In this document: positions 8,929-18,751 of the stretch, in pieces
Position numbering within the stretch: position 1 is the stretch's first letter
How the letters are laid out: every line of letters begins with the position of its first letter
NCBI RefSeq assembly: GCF_026016465.1
Contig: NZ_CP100390.1
Span: 2,022,001 to 2,086,000, forward strand
Direction: 5' to 3'
Length of the DNA stretch: 64,000 nucleotides
Origin: Alkalimarinus alittae
Lineage (GTDB): Bacteria > Pseudomonadota > Gammaproteobacteria > Pseudomonadales > Oleiphilaceae
Program-made: the position numbers and the translations under genes
The notes under the pieces: generated by a model
Database searches by the model: none
What the model saw: only the letters and a program-made list of their open reading frames with translations
What the model was told of the DNA's origin: nothing

Positions 8929-9975
8929 TTGGAATTTTTGGCGGAGTATGGGGTTTTTCTTGCAAAGGCAGTAACAGTTGTTATTGCTGTTGTGCTAGCG
9001 GTTGCAGGTGTTGTGGCTGTTTCATCAAAGGGTAAAGCAGGCGCTGAGGGGGCTATTGAGGTCACCAAAATCAATAAGCGAATAGCTGAGATGAAAGAAG
9101 CGATTGAGGACAAAATACTCGATAGGGATACGATTAAAGAAAAGCAGAAAGTTGCAAAAAAAGAGCAAAAATCTAAAAAGAAAAACAAAAGCGCCGACGA
9201 AACAACTGAGGCTAAAAAAAGAATGTATGTCATCGACTTTGATGGCGACATTAAGGCATCTGAAAATGAAACGCTACGTAACTCTATTACGGCTGTGTTA
9301 TCAGTTGCTGACCCTAAAAATGATGAAATTGTCATTAGGCTCGAAAGTGGTGGCGGTATGGTCCACTCCTATGGTCTTGCATCGGCGCAACTTAACCGGA
9401 TCAAAAACGCAGGCATACCTTTGACAGTGTGTGTAGATAAAGTCGCAGCCAGTGGTGGTTACATGATGGCTTGCGTAGCAGATAAAATTATTGCGTCACC
9501 TTTTGCTGTGTTGGGCTCTATAGGTGTTGTTGCTCAGGTCCCCAACTTTAATAAACTATTGAAGAAAAATAGCATCGATATTGAGTTGCTTACGGCAGGC
9601 GAGCATAAACGCACGCTCACGATGTTTGGCGAAAATACAGATCAAGGTCGAGAGAAATTTAAGCATGATCTTGAAGATACCCATGACTTGTTTAAAGCAT
9701 TCGTTAGAGAGCATCGGCCTGTCGTCAATATTTCGGAAGTGGCCAATGGAGATGTTTGGTTTGGTCGACGCGCTCTTGATGTTAAGTTAGTTGACGAGCT
9801 CAAGACTTCAGATGAATACATAAACCACGCATGTGATTCACTTGATGTGTTTGAGGTTCAGTATAAAGAGAAGAAGTCTCTGCAAGAAAAGCTTGGTTTA
9901 TCGGTTGCGGCAGGGGTAGAGAAATCAGTTCATAAGTTAATTAGCTCACTACAGCAGAGTCGTTTTATCTCTTAA
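8929..9975 (+). CDS. sohB: SohB, S49-family inner-membrane protease
   Basis: Membrane-anchored peptidase of the signal peptide peptidase A (S49) family. The N-terminus MEFLAEYGVFLAKAVTVV matches the E. coli SohB start and forms the membrane anchor. A lysine-rich linker follows at about 50-100, then the S49 domain. The nucleophile Ser lies in KVAASGGYMMACVADKI, and a candidate general-base Lys lies in the segment KLLKKN. The frame can be opened at GTG 8926, but AAGGGG at 8917-8922 is better spaced for TTG 8929, which also gives the conserved N-terminus. It is probably monocistronic. Confidence 0.9.
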   Translation: MEFLAEYGVFLAKAVTVVIAVVLAVAGVVAVSSKGKAGAEGAIEVTKINKRIAEMKEAIEDKILDRDTIKEKQKVAKKEQKSKKKNKSADETTEAKKRMYVIDFDGDIKASENETLRNSITAVLSVADPKNDEIVIRLESGGGMVHSYGLASAQLNRIKNAGIPLTVCVDKVAASGGYMMACVADKIIASPFAVLGSIGVVAQVPNFNKLLKKNSIDIELLTAGEHKRTLTMFGENTDQGREKFKHDLEDTHDLFKAFVREHRPVVNISEVANGDVWFGRRALDVKLVDELKTSDEYINHACDSLDVFEVQYKEKKSLQEKLGLSVAAGVEKSVHKLISSLQQSRFIS

Positions 9976-9993
9976 AGTGGCTATTTGATTGCG

Positions 9994-10059
9994 CCAAAGT
10001 GGTGCCCCTATATCGTGGTATATGTTGCTTATACGTTGTAGGGGTGGAGTACACTTTGG
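9994..10059. repeat. Nested inverted repeat downstream of sohB
   Basis: Three nested pairs of arms face one centre: CCAAAGTG/CACTTTGG (9994-10001 and 10052-10059), CCCCTA/TAGGGG (10005-10010 and 10039-10044) and GTATA/TATAC near the centre. It could fold as a long interrupted hairpin in RNA. It lies between sohB and a convergent antiporter gene. Confidence 0.6.
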
Positions 10060-10064
10060 TGTGC

Positions 10065-10088
10065 ACCTCTTATTACTTAATAAGAGGT
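10065..10088. terminator. Hairpin between convergent sohB and antiporter gene
   Basis: ACCTCTTATT, loop ACTT, AATAAGAGGT: a 10-bp perfect stem. It probably works as a terminator in one or both directions. Confidence 0.55.
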
Positions 10089-10122
10089 CTTCTGTCATCC
10101 CCGTCTTATCTACCTCTCTGGT

Positions 10123-11289
10123 CTAATCCCGTCTTAATTTGTCGCTTACTGCAATAGGGCTAGGGTATCTAAAAATCACCACATAAGAATTCAAAATAAA
10201 CGTAATGATGGCTGTTGCTTGAATAACATGAGAGGCATTGGTGCCGATAATCGCTGTTGTTGTGGCAAGAAATGCGATAAGCAAAGAAAATTCGCTTATC
10301 TGACCTAATCTAAACCCCACCTCCCATGCTTCGCCTGCAGGCTCTTTGATAAAGCCTAACAAATACCGGAATGTGATCGGTTTAATGATAAGGATACAAG
10401 CGGCCAATATACTAGAGGCTAAAATGACCTCAGACAAAAGCCCTAAGTTAAAGCTGGCGCCCAGGGAGAAGAAAAATAAAATTAAGAAAAAGTCTCTTAA
10501 AGGTTTGAGGTGGACAGCAATATACTGGGATATCGGGCTAGTCGCGATGCTTATACCGCCTATAAATGCACCGATTTCAAGTGATAGTCCGCATAACTCC
10601 GCAAGTTGTGCCATGCCTAGGCACCAACCAATAGCGAGCAAAAAAATGTATTCGTGAAACCGATCAAAATGCTGTAGTAGTTTAACGATAACGTATTTAA
10701 CTGCTACAAAGGCGACCAGCACAAGAACGGGTAGCATAATCAGTGTTTGCAAAAACTGCTGCCAAGTAGATTCAGATTCTTTTCCGCCCAGCATAAGTAG
10801 AACAATAATGGCGATCAAATCTTGCAGCAGCAATAAGCCAACTACAAGCTCACCAGTATGTCTATGGTGGAGTACTGTTGTGGGTAATAATTTGATGCCG
10901 ATAATGGTGCTAGAAAACATCATTGCTACGCCAATTACGGCGCTTTCAATTTGGGTGTAGCCAAATAGATAAGCAACAGCATAGCCGCAAGCTGCAAACA
11001 CGAGTGAGCTGCCTATTGCGACGAGGGTTGCTTTTCTGAGCATGTGAATTAAGTTTCGGGGCTGCATGTCTAGCCCTAAAAGAAACAGCAAAAATATAAT
11101 GCCGATCTCTGATATTTCTGAAAGCAGGCTAGCGTCAGTGACTAAATGAAGTCCATAGGGGCCAAGAATGGCGCCTAGCGCGATGTATGCAACGAGTAAT
11201 GGTTGTCTTGTATATAAGACTACTGATGCCAGAACGGCTGCGCCTGAGAATATCAGGAAGAACGTGGTGACTATTGATTGGCTTTCCAT
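10123..11289 (-). CDS. KefB/CPA2-type cation:proton antiporter
   Basis: Integral inner-membrane transporter of the monovalent cation:proton antiporter-2 family. About ten to twelve hydrophobic segments run through the 388 residues. Family stretches include AYIALGAILGPYGL, EIGIIFLLFLLGLDM, LLLLQDLIAIIVLLML (the Q-D pair of the ion site) and EIGAFIGGISIA. It ends right after the membrane domain and lacks the cytosolic RCK/TrkA-N domain found in KefB and KefC, so nucleotide or glutathione gating is not expected. The ion (K+ or Na+) cannot be told from the sequence. It converges on sohB. Confidence 0.85.
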   Translation of the reverse strand: MESQSIVTTFFLIFSGAAVLASVVLYTRQPLLVAYIALGAILGPYGLHLVTDASLLSEISEIGIIFLLFLLGLDMQPRNLIHMLRKATLVAIGSSLVFAACGYAVAYLFGYTQIESAVIGVAMMFSSTIIGIKLLPTTVLHHRHTGELVVGLLLLQDLIAIIVLLMLGGKESESTWQQFLQTLIMLPVLVLVAFVAVKYVIVKLLQHFDRFHEYIFLLAIGWCLGMAQLAELCGLSLEIGAFIGGISIATSPISQYIAVHLKPLRDFFLILFFFSLGASFNLGLLSEVILASSILAACILIIKPITFRYLLGFIKEPAGEAWEVGFRLGQISEFSLLIAFLATTTAIIGTNASHVIQATAIITFILNSYVVIFRYPSPIAVSDKLRRD

Positions 11290-11454
11290 AGGTTCAGGTG
11301 TCCATTTAAGTCAGATGTTCATCTAAAGTTTGTGGTGGCTTGTGTTCGTTTTAGGAAGTGATGATAGCGTCTTTGTACCGCTTATCTTAACCTAAAAGTA
11401 AATAAAATTGAGTTAAAATTTACGAATTATGATCGGTGTTGCCATATAGAGGGG

Positions 11455-11487
11455 AGTAATTAGCGCTATAAAATAGCGCTAATTACT
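11455..11487. terminator. Hairpin downstream of the cysI operon
   Basis: AGTAATTAGCGCTA, short A/T loop, TAGCGCTAATTACT: a 14-bp perfect stem beginning 6 bp after the DUF934 stop codon. Probable end of the cysI-DUF934 transcript. Confidence 0.6.
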
Positions 11488-11492
11488 AAGCG

Positions 11493-11978
11493 TTAGCGTC
11501 TTCGAAATAATGGTGTATTTCGGTCGCAGGCCGCTTGGTAGCTATTTGAAAAAACATTAAGGCCTGTTAGTGCAACCTCTATGTCTCTGTCTGCTCGTAC
11601 AGCAAAGGCATTAAAGCCGCAGCGTTTCATATAAAACAACTGATCTTGAAGTACGTCGCCTACAGCACGTATTTCGCCTTTATAGTTAAAACGCTCACGC
11701 AATAAACGCGCGTAAGAGTAACCTCTGCCGTCAGCGAATTTAGGAAAGTTAATCGCCACTACAGGGATTGAGTCTAAATCAGAAGCGATGTGGCTAGGTT
11801 CTTCGTGACTATCAAGCCATACACCAATATCTGACCTTGCACTTAGTGATGCTTTATTCTGATTCCAGTAGCTTAATGGCACAATGGCTGGCTGTTCAGG
11901 AAGTGCACCTTCAAAGTCGGCGTCAACAACAATCCAGTTATCGTCGATAATTTGATTGTCTTTAATGAGCTTTGGCAT
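11493..11978 (-). CDS. DUF934 protein, partner of sulfite/nitrite reductase
   Basis: About 160-residue protein of the DUF934 family, almost always encoded directly after a siroheme-containing sulfite/nitrite reductase. The biochemical role is unsettled. Recognisable stretches are DIGVWLDSHEEPSHIASDL, VAINFPKFADGRGYSYARLL and VGDVLQDQLFYMKRCGF. It overlaps the end of the reductase gene by about 17 bp, so the two are translationally coupled. The frame extends to GTG 11984, but TAAGGAG lies 7 nt before ATG 11978, which I take as the start. Confidence 0.85.
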   Translation of the reverse strand: MPKLIKDNQIIDDNWIVVDADFEGALPEQPAIVPLSYWNQNKASLSARSDIGVWLDSHEEPSHIASDLDSIPVVAINFPKFADGRGYSYARLLRERFNYKGEIRAVGDVLQDQLFYMKRCGFNAFAVRADRDIEVALTGLNVFSNSYQAACDRNTPLFRRR

Positions 11979-13620
11979 ATACACGCTCCTTAAATGGCGT
12001 CATTCCAATTCGGCGGTATGTATCAAGAAACAACTCTTCAGCTGTTCTGTTTTCAACATACACATCAATAATTTTTTCTACAATATCTGCCATTTCTTCA
12101 CGAGCAAAAGAAGGGCCGAGTATTTTACCAATCGATGCATCTTTACCAGAGCAACCACCTAATGAAACCTGGTAGAACTCTTGTCCTTTTTTATCTACAC
12201 CTAATATTCCGATATTGCCAACGTGGTGATGTCCACAAGCATTCATACACCCTGAAATATTGAGCTCAATTTCACCCAGGTCATATAAGTAGTCGAGGTT
12301 ATCAAAACGTCTTTGGATTTGTTCTGCAATAGGAATTGATTTCGCGTTTGCAAGGGCGCAGAAGTCACCACCAGGGCAGCAAATAATATCTGTTAGCATG
12401 TTAAGGTTAGGGGTGGCAAACCCTGCAGTTTGTGCTTTTCTCCAAACAGCAAATAAGTCTGACTGCTTAACGTCAGCCAACACGATATTTTGATCGTGAG
12501 CGATACGTACTTCGCCAAAACTATATTTGTCAGCCAGATCTGCTATCAATTCAAGTTTATCGTCGCTGACATCGCCAGGTGGAATGCCTGTCTTTTTAAG
12601 GGTAAGCGTAACAATTGAGTAACCAGGAATCTTATGCTCGTTGGTGTTTCGGTTAACCCAGTTAGCAAAGGCTTTGTTGGAGGCTAATTGCTCTTCAAAC
12701 TCAGTTGAAGAGGTGATGTCCTCGTAGCTAGGCTCAACAAAAAAGCCTTTAACGCGATTGATTTCTTCAACGGTTAATTTGGCTGCACTGTCTTTGATGT
12801 GCTGCCACTCTTCTTCAACTTTTTGTGCAAATACTTCTGGGGTTAGTGCTTTAACCAGTATCTTAATACGTGCTTTAAATTTGTTATCCCTACGTCCATG
12901 TTGATTGTAAACACGAACAATCGCTTCAAGGTAGGTTAATAGGTCAAGCTCTGGTAAGAATTCATTAATGGCAGAACCCAATAAAGGTGTTCTACCAAGC
13001 CCGCCGCCTACAAATACTCTAAAGCCTGTTTCGCCATGTTCATTTTTTACTAATTCTAGGCCGATATCATGAACCTTCATGGCAGCACGATCTTCGGTAG
13101 GGCAAGCGTTTACCGCAATTTTGAATTTACGTGGTAGATATGCAAACTCAGGGTGGAATGTAGACCATTGACGAATGATTTCGCAATAAGGGCGAGGGTC
13201 AGTGACTTCGTCTTTGAATACACCGGCAAACTGGTCTGTCGTTGTATTACGAATGCAGTTTCCGCTTGTTTGAATGGCGTGCATCTCCACTTTATGCAGT
13301 GATTCAAGCATATCTGGGATATTTTTTAATTCAGGCCAGTTAAATTGTACGTTCTGGCGAGTAGTAAAATGCACATAGCCCTTGTCATATGTTCTAGATA
13401 AGTCAGCAAGATTTCTAAGCTGCACAGACGAGAGCATACCGTAAGGAATGGCGACCCGGAACATAGGCGCAAGGCGCTGTATATACAGCCCATTTTGCAA
13501 CCGTAGAGCTAGAAATTCGTCTTCTGATAGGTCTCCAGCAAGGAAACGTTCAGTTTGACCTCGGAACTGCTTTACTCGCTCAAGGACGAGGTTGCGATCA
13601 TAGTCGTCGTACTTGTACAT
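11962..13620 (-). CDS. cysI: Siroheme nitrite/sulfite reductase (CysI type)
   Basis: Cytosolic reductase carrying siroheme and a 4Fe-4S cluster. It most likely reduces sulfite to sulfide in cysteine synthesis. The family also contains assimilatory nitrite reductases, which sequence alone does not exclude. Two ferredoxin-like half domains are present, such as KGYVHFTTRQNVQFNWPEL. The cluster and siroheme cysteines are in IICCPGGDFC (Cys415 and Cys421) and SGCMNAC (Cys458 and Cys462). The 552-residue length is typical. It is followed by DUF934 in the same operon. In Pseudomonas this pair also lies near metH. Confidence 0.9.
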   Translation of the reverse strand: MYKYDDYDRNLVLERVKQFRGQTERFLAGDLSEDEFLALRLQNGLYIQRLAPMFRVAIPYGMLSSVQLRNLADLSRTYDKGYVHFTTRQNVQFNWPELKNIPDMLESLHKVEMHAIQTSGNCIRNTTTDQFAGVFKDEVTDPRPYCEIIRQWSTFHPEFAYLPRKFKIAVNACPTEDRAAMKVHDIGLELVKNEHGETGFRVFVGGGLGRTPLLGSAINEFLPELDLLTYLEAIVRVYNQHGRRDNKFKARIKILVKALTPEVFAQKVEEEWQHIKDSAAKLTVEEINRVKGFFVEPSYEDITSSTEFEEQLASNKAFANWVNRNTNEHKIPGYSIVTLTLKKTGIPPGDVSDDKLELIADLADKYSFGEVRIAHDQNIVLADVKQSDLFAVWRKAQTAGFATPNLNMLTDIICCPGGDFCALANAKSIPIAEQIQRRFDNLDYLYDLGEIELNISGCMNACGHHHVGNIGILGVDKKGQEFYQVSLGGCSGKDASIGKILGPSFAREEMADIVEKIIDVYVENRTAEELFLDTYRRIGMTPFKERVYAKAH

Positions 13621-13837
13621 TGTGATGATTTAGCCTATTCAGTTACTGAGCAGAAATCCTTTCTTGGCACATTGAGTTATAAAATGGCCGAATTTAAAAG
13701 GGTGCTAAAGATACCAGTTTATCCTTATTCTTAAAATGATTATTTATTAATATCTTAAGAATAAAATGGCATAAAGAAGGGGTGCCATACGTACTTTTTG
13801 CTCGCAATGGCACCTAACAGATTTATTGATCGATCGT

Positions 13838-16800
13838 TTAGTCAGCCTCGTAAGCTAAGTTAGGAGACAGCCAACGCTCCGCCTCTTTTAGAGACATGTT
13901 TTTACGCTTCGCATAGGATGCGACTTGATCACGATTTATTCTACCTACTGCAAAGTAGCTAGATTCTGGGTGTGAATAATAAAACCCACTGACCGATGAT
14001 GCAGGCATCATAGCGTAGTGATCGGTTAGTTCAACGCCGCTATTTGCTGTGGCATCAAGAATCTTAAATAGAGACCCTTTTTCGGTATGCTCTGGGCAGG
14101 CAGGGTAACCAGGTGCTGGGCGTATCCCTTTATAGCGCTCTTTAATCAGGTCTTGATTGTCTAGTGCTTCTTGATTTGCATAACCCCAGAATTCTTTACG
14201 AACGCGTTCGTGCATTCTTTCGGCAAATGCTTCAGCAAGTCTATCTGCAAGTGCTTTAACCAAGATACTGTTGTAATCATCGTTGTTATCTTGGTAATTC
14301 TTTGCGAGTTCTTCTGCCCCAATACCGGCCGTCACAACAAAACCACCAATATAGTCCTGCTTGCCGGATTCTTTTGGGGCAATAAAGTCTGCTAGAGAGT
14401 AGTTGGGCTTTTCAGTTGCCTTGTCTGTCTGCTGGCGGAGGTGATGAAGCGTTTGAAAGCACTCGGTACGCGCATCATCGCTATACAGTTCAATTGAGTC
14501 TGAGTTGACTGTGTTTGCAGGCCAGAAACCAATAACCGCTCGAGCGGTGAGAAGTTTCTCATCGATCATTTTCTTTAGCATTGTTTGTGCGTCATTAAAT
14601 AGGCTGGTAGCGGCTTCACCCACTTTTTCATCACTAAGTATCTTAGGGTATTTGCCTGCTAGATCCCAAGCTATGAAGAATGGAGTCCAGTCGATATATG
14701 CAATGAGTTCTTCTAGAGGATAATCAACAAATGTTTTGAGTCCAGTAAATGTCGGAGCCGGTGGTGTGTAGTTATCCCAATCTGTTTTAAATTGACGATT
14801 AATCGCTTCTTTGTATGTTAAAAGCGGTGTTTTAGCGGCTCTGTTTTTACGGCGTTCTCTAACACCTTCGTATTCCTCACGAATGCCTTTAACAAACTCT
14901 GGCTTCATGGTGTCACTTAAAAGTGAGGTAGAAACCGCAACACTTCGTGATGCATCCGAAACATAGATCGCAATGTCGTTTTTGAAGCGTGGCTCAATTT
15001 TAACGGCAGCATGGGCTTTTGACGTTGTAGCACCCCCAATCATCAGTGGTATTTCAAAGCCTTCTCGCTGCATTTCTTTAGCGACATGTACCATCTCATC
15101 AAGAGAGGGTGTAATTAACCCGCTCAGGCCGATAATGTCAACGTTCTCTTCTTTGGCGCGTTTCAGTATTGTTTCGCATGGAACCATAACACCGAGGTCG
15201 ATAACTTCGAAGTTGTTACACTGCAATACAACACCGACGATATTCTTACCGATATCGTGCACATCACCTTTAACTGTCGCCATTAGAATCTTGCCTTTGG
15301 CTTTAGTGGCTTCCCCCTTTTCTGCTTCAATGAAGGGGAGGAGGTGGGCAACAGCTTGCTTCATCACCCTGGCGCTTTTTACCACTTGAGGTAAGAACAT
15401 TTTTCCTTCGCCAAATAGGTCGCCTACCACGTTCATGCCATCCATTAATGGACCTTCGATAACGTGAATGGGTCTATCCGCTTCAAGTCTTGCTGCTTCT
15501 GTATCTTCAATTATATAGGTCGTAATGCCCTTAACTAAGGCGTGTTCTAAGCGCTTTTTGACAGAAAAATCACGCCATGCAAGGTCTTCTTTCTTTTGTT
15601 GGACGCCATCGCCTCGATAGTTATCCGCGATTTCTAGTAGTCGATCTGTAGAGTCTTCTCGACGGTTAAGTACAGCATCCTCTACGCGCTCTTTAAGAAT
15701 GGGGTCTATATCGTCATAAATAACCAATTGACCAGGATTAACGATACCCATATTCATACCCGCTTTAATGGCGTGGTATAAAAATACTGAGTGTATTGCT
15801 TCTCTAACGGGGTTATTGCCTCTAAACGAAAACGAAACGTTACTTACGCCACCAGAGATGCTGGCATATGGAAGGTTTTGTTTAATCCAGGCTGTTGCTT
15901 CAATAAAGTCGACAGCGTAATTCGAGTGCTCATCTATGCCCGTGGCGATCGCAAAAATGTTGGGGTCAAAAATAATATCCTGCGGTGGAAAGCCAATGCT
16001 GGTCAAAACATCATACGAGCGTTTACATATTTCAGTTTTACGTTCAAATGTATCTGCTTGTCCGTCTTCGTCAAATGCCATAACTACAGCTGCAGCACCG
16101 TAACGCATGCATGACTTAGCCTTCTCGATAAACTCTGCTTCACCTTCTTTAAGGCTGATAGAGTTAACAACAGCTTTACCTTGAATGCAGCGGAGGCCTT
16201 CTTCGATAACATCCCATTTAGAAGAGTCGACCATGATTGGTACTTTAGATATATCAGGCTCGGAGGCAATAAGCTTTAAGAACTTATTCATTGCCTCTTT
16301 AGACTCAAGCATGCCTTCATCCATGTTGATATCGATGATTTGAGCACCGTTTTCAACTTGTTGACGAGCCACGTCTAAGGCTTCTTCAAACTGTTCTTCT
16401 TTAATGAGTCTTAAAAACTTAGCTGAACCCGTGACGTTGGTTCGCTCACCCACATTGATAAAAAGTGCATTTTCATCAAAGGTGAATGCTTCAAGGCCAG
16501 AAAGTTTAAGAGCAGGCTTTATGTCAGGGATTTTATGGGGACTAAATGGTGCGACTGCATCAGCAATAGCTTTTATGTGCTCGGGTGATGAGCCACAGCA
16601 ACCGCCTATTAGGTTAACAAAACCATCTTCTGCAAATGACTTAACGATATCGGCCATTTCTTCTGGTGTCTGGTCATATTCACCAAACTCATTGGGTAGA
16701 CCAGCATTGGGGTAAGCACTAATTAATACATTGGATTTTTTTGAAAGCTCTTCAATGTAGGGGCGAAGAGCATCAGCGCCTAACGCACAGTTGAGGCCAA

Positions 16801-17536
16801 CACTGAGTGGTTTTGCATGAGAAACTGAAAGCCAAAAAGCTTCTGCTGTTTGACCTGAAAGTGTACGACCTGAAGCATCTGTAATGGTGCCTGAGATCAT
16901 GATAGGAAGCTCAGTCCCGCTGTCTATAAAGAATTGTTGGGTTGCGTAGATCGCCGCTTTGGAATTAAGTGTGTCGAATATTGTCTCGATCAGAATTATG
17001 TCGACGCCGCCTTCACATAAGGCTTTTACTGCTAGGTAATAGTTATCGACTAACTCTTGAAATGTAACGTTACGATAGCCAGGGTTGTTAACATCGGGTG
17101 AAATAGAGGCTGTTCGAGATGTTGGGCCAACTGCGCCCGCTACAAATCGTGGTTTTTCAGGCGTTATAAGTGTTTGTTGGTCTGCCACTTCGCGCGCTAA
17201 TTTGGCCGACTCAAAGTTTAACTCGTATACCAGCTCTTCCATACCGTAATCGGCTTGAGATACTACGGTCGAGTTAAACGTGTTGGTGCCTAAAATATCA
17301 GCGCCGGCATCTAGGTACTGCTGATGTATTGTTTTGATGATGTCTGGCTGTGTGATGCTAAGAAGGTCGTTATTGCCTTTTAGATCGCTAGGGTGGGCGC
17401 TAAACCGTGTTCCGCGGTAATCTTCCTCAGAAAATTTATAGCCCTGGATCATTGTCCCCATGGCCCCGTCCAGAATTAAGATACGGTTATTTAAGGCTTC
17501 GTACAGTTGTTCAATTCTGTTATGGCGATCAGTCAT
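13838..17536 (-). CDS. metH: Cobalamin-dependent methionine synthase
   Basis: Transfers a methyl group from 5-methyltetrahydrofolate to homocysteine through methylcobalamin, making methionine in the cytosol. Full four-module protein of 1232 residues. The homocysteine domain has zinc cysteines in [13 protein letters not shown] and [14 protein letters not shown]. The pterin domain contains [19 protein letters not shown]. The B12 domain has the lower-ligand His in [15 protein letters not shown], near residue 755. The C-terminal activation domain binds AdoMet and includes [17 protein letters not shown]. The start is at ATG 17536. No cobalamin or SAH riboswitch motif is visible upstream. It is divergent from nfuA. 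Confidence 0.97.
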   Translation of the reverse strand: MTDRHNRIEQLYEALNNRILILDGAMGTMIQGYKFSEEDYRGTRFSAHPSDLKGNNDLLSITQPDIIKTIHQQYLDAGADILGTNTFNSTVVSQADYGMEELVYELNFESAKLAREVADQQTLITPEKPRFVAGAVGPTSRTASISPDVNNPGYRNVTFQELVDNYYLAVKALCEGGVDIILIETIFDTLNSKAAIYATQQFFIDSGTELPIMISGTITDASGRTLSGQTAEAFWLSVSHAKPLSVGLNCALGADALRPYIEELSKKSNVLISAYPNAGLPNEFGEYDQTPEEMADIVKSFAEDGFVNLIGGCCGSSPEHIKAIADAVAPFSPHKIPDIKPALKLSGLEAFTFDENALFINVGERTNVTGSAKFLRLIKEEQFEEALDVARQQVENGAQIIDINMDEGMLESKEAMNKFLKLIASEPDISKVPIMVDSSKWDVIEEGLRCIQGKAVVNSISLKEGEAEFIEKAKSCMRYGAAAVVMAFDEDGQADTFERKTEICKRSYDVLTSIGFPPQDIIFDPNIFAIATGIDEHSNYAVDFIEATAWIKQNLPYASISGGVSNVSFSFRGNNPVREAIHSVFLYHAIKAGMNMGIVNPGQLVIYDDIDPILKERVEDAVLNRREDSTDRLLEIADNYRGDGVQQKKEDLAWRDFSVKKRLEHALVKGITTYIIEDTEAARLEADRPIHVIEGPLMDGMNVVGDLFGEGKMFLPQVVKSARVMKQAVAHLLPFIEAEKGEATKAKGKILMATVKGDVHDIGKNIVGVVLQCNNFEVIDLGVMVPCETILKRAKEENVDIIGLSGLITPSLDEMVHVAKEMQREGFEIPLMIGGATTSKAHAAVKIEPRFKNDIAIYVSDASRSVAVSTSLLSDTMKPEFVKGIREEYEGVRERRKNRAAKTPLLTYKEAINRQFKTDWDNYTPPAPTFTGLKTFVDYPLEELIAYIDWTPFFIAWDLAGKYPKILSDEKVGEAATSLFNDAQTMLKKMIDEKLLTARAVIGFWPANTVNSDSIELYSDDARTECFQTLHHLRQQTDKATEKPNYSLADFIAPKESGKQDYIGGFVVTAGIGAEELAKNYQDNNDDYNSILVKALADRLAEAFAERMHERVRKEFWGYANQEALDNQDLIKERYKGIRPAPGYPACPEHTEKGSLFKILDATANSGVELTDHYAMMPASSVSGFYYSHPESSYFAVGRINRDQVASYAKRKNMSLKEAERWLSPNLAYEAD

Positions 17537-17865
17537 GGCTTAGGCTAACCTTCTTCTGCAATATATTTTAGTTATCGTCGAGATTGGTGATTGCTGCTTT
17601 ACGTCTGTTAGTCTGTAAGACAGAAACACGGAAAACCCGAATGAATAGGGTGGATAGGCCCCTATTAAGTAGTCGGCTACTATAACAAATTGAATAGAGC
17701 TCGTCTTTATACATATAGGGACGTTGTGCTCAGTTCATGTGATTTATCAATTAAGGTGGATAAACCGAGAAAAATAACCAACTAAATTACTAGGTCTTCT
17801 ACATTCGTGAAATATACCGTAAAATAGGAACAAATCAATTATTGTTATTATTAGTGGTGAATTTA
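17537..17865. other. Intergenic region between metH and nfuA
   Basis: About 330 bp between divergent genes. I looked on the metH strand for cobalamin, SAM and SAH riboswitch motifs and saw none. GGTGA near 17856-17860 is the ribosome site of nfuA. Confidence 0.5.
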
Positions 17866-18447
17866 ATGGTCACGGTTACAGAGTCTGCTCAAGGTTATCT
17901 AAAGACGCTTATCGATAAGCAAGATACTGGAGATATGGGCGTTAGAATGTTTGTAACTCAGCCAGGAACAAAAATGGCTGAAACATGTTTGGCCTATTGT
18001 AAGCCTGATGAAATTGTCGCAGACGATGAAAAAATACAGTTAGATAGCTTTACTTTGTACCTCGAACAAAAAAGCTTACCTTTTTTAGAAGAGGCGCTGG
18101 TTGATTATGCCGCCGATAAAATGGGCGGTCAGCTAACGATTAAGGCGCCTAACGCTAAAGTGCCTAAGGTGAGCGATGACTCGCCATTAAATGAGCAGGT
18201 CAACTACGTGCTGGTTACAGAAATCAACCCAGGCCTATCTGCACACGGCGGTGATGTTTCACTAGTCGATATTGTTGAAGGTAATGTTGCTATCCTGAAA
18301 TTTGGTGGTGGTTGTCAAGGGTGCAGTGCTGTTAGCATCACGCTTAAAGAAGGTGTTGAGAAGACCCTTAAAGAAAGAATTCCGCAGCTTGGCGGTGTTC
18401 GCGATGTAACCGATCACAGTGTTACTGATAACGCTTATTTTCAATAA
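17866..18447 (+). CDS. nfuA: Fe-S biogenesis protein NfuA
   Basis: Cytosolic carrier that binds a 4Fe-4S cluster at a dimer interface and delivers it to client proteins. It has a degenerate A-type N-terminal domain (about 1-95) and an Nfu domain (about 105-190). The cluster-binding C-x-x-C is in [19 protein letters not shown]. The open frame can be extended to TTG 17842. ATG 17866, with GGTGA five bases upstream, gives 193 residues and an N-terminus aligning with E. coli NfuA (191 residues). It is divergent from metH; in Pseudomonas nfuA is also close to metH. Confidence 0.93.
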   Translation: MVTVTESAQGYLKTLIDKQDTGDMGVRMFVTQPGTKMAETCLAYCKPDEIVADDEKIQLDSFTLYLEQKSLPFLEEALVDYAADKMGGQLTIKAPNAKVPKVSDDSPLNEQVNYVLVTEINPGLSAHGGDVSLVDIVEGNVAILKFGGGCQGCSAVSITLKEGVEKTLKERIPQLGGVRDVTDHSVTDNAYFQ

Positions 18448-18508
18448 GGTCAGTTCAGTTCTCATCAGGTTTAGCTCATAAGGGCTTAGCTGCCGGTATG
18501 GCAAATCA

Positions 18509-18545
18509 AAGTGTGTTATCGCTTGATAAAACAGATAACACACTT
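18509..18545. terminator. 12-bp perfect hairpin downstream of nfuA
   Basis: AAGTGTGTTATC (18509-18520) and GATAACACACTT (18534-18545) around a 13-nt loop. It lies about 60 bp after nfuA. No T tract follows, so it may be a terminator, an mRNA 3'-end stabiliser or an operator. Confidence 0.5.
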
Positions 18546-18751
18546 GTACCCCAAGATTTATTTTCTGAACGTTTCACCGTTGATATCTACGTCTGTCTAG
18601 GGTTTTCTGCTGCCAGATCAACCGCTATGGCTGTGCTTTGTGGTCTATCGTACAATAAATGCCAAGTGCAGCTCAAAACAGTACACTTGATCAGTTATTG
18701 TGATTATTTTCGTTTACAATTCACCTATTTATAATCTTGAATGAAGGCATA
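18546..18751. other. Leader of the DUF445 gene
   Basis: Noncoding part of the roughly 300-bp gap between nfuA and the DUF445 gene. Only the GAAGG ribosome site just before 18752 is recognisable. Confidence 0.4.

Noticed and set aside
8859-9335. Open frame of 158 codons on the minus strand
   Set aside because: It lies opposite the sohB membrane anchor and lysine-rich linker. Its hydrophobicity is a reflection of that sequence.
17537-17841. Possible cobalamin, SAM or SAH riboswitch before metH
   Set aside because: Reading the metH strand shows none of the conserved core motifs of these riboswitches.
18498-18734. Open frame of 78 codons between nfuA and the DUF445 gene
   Set aside because: It contains the 12-bp hairpin, has no ribosome site, and its product resembles nothing.
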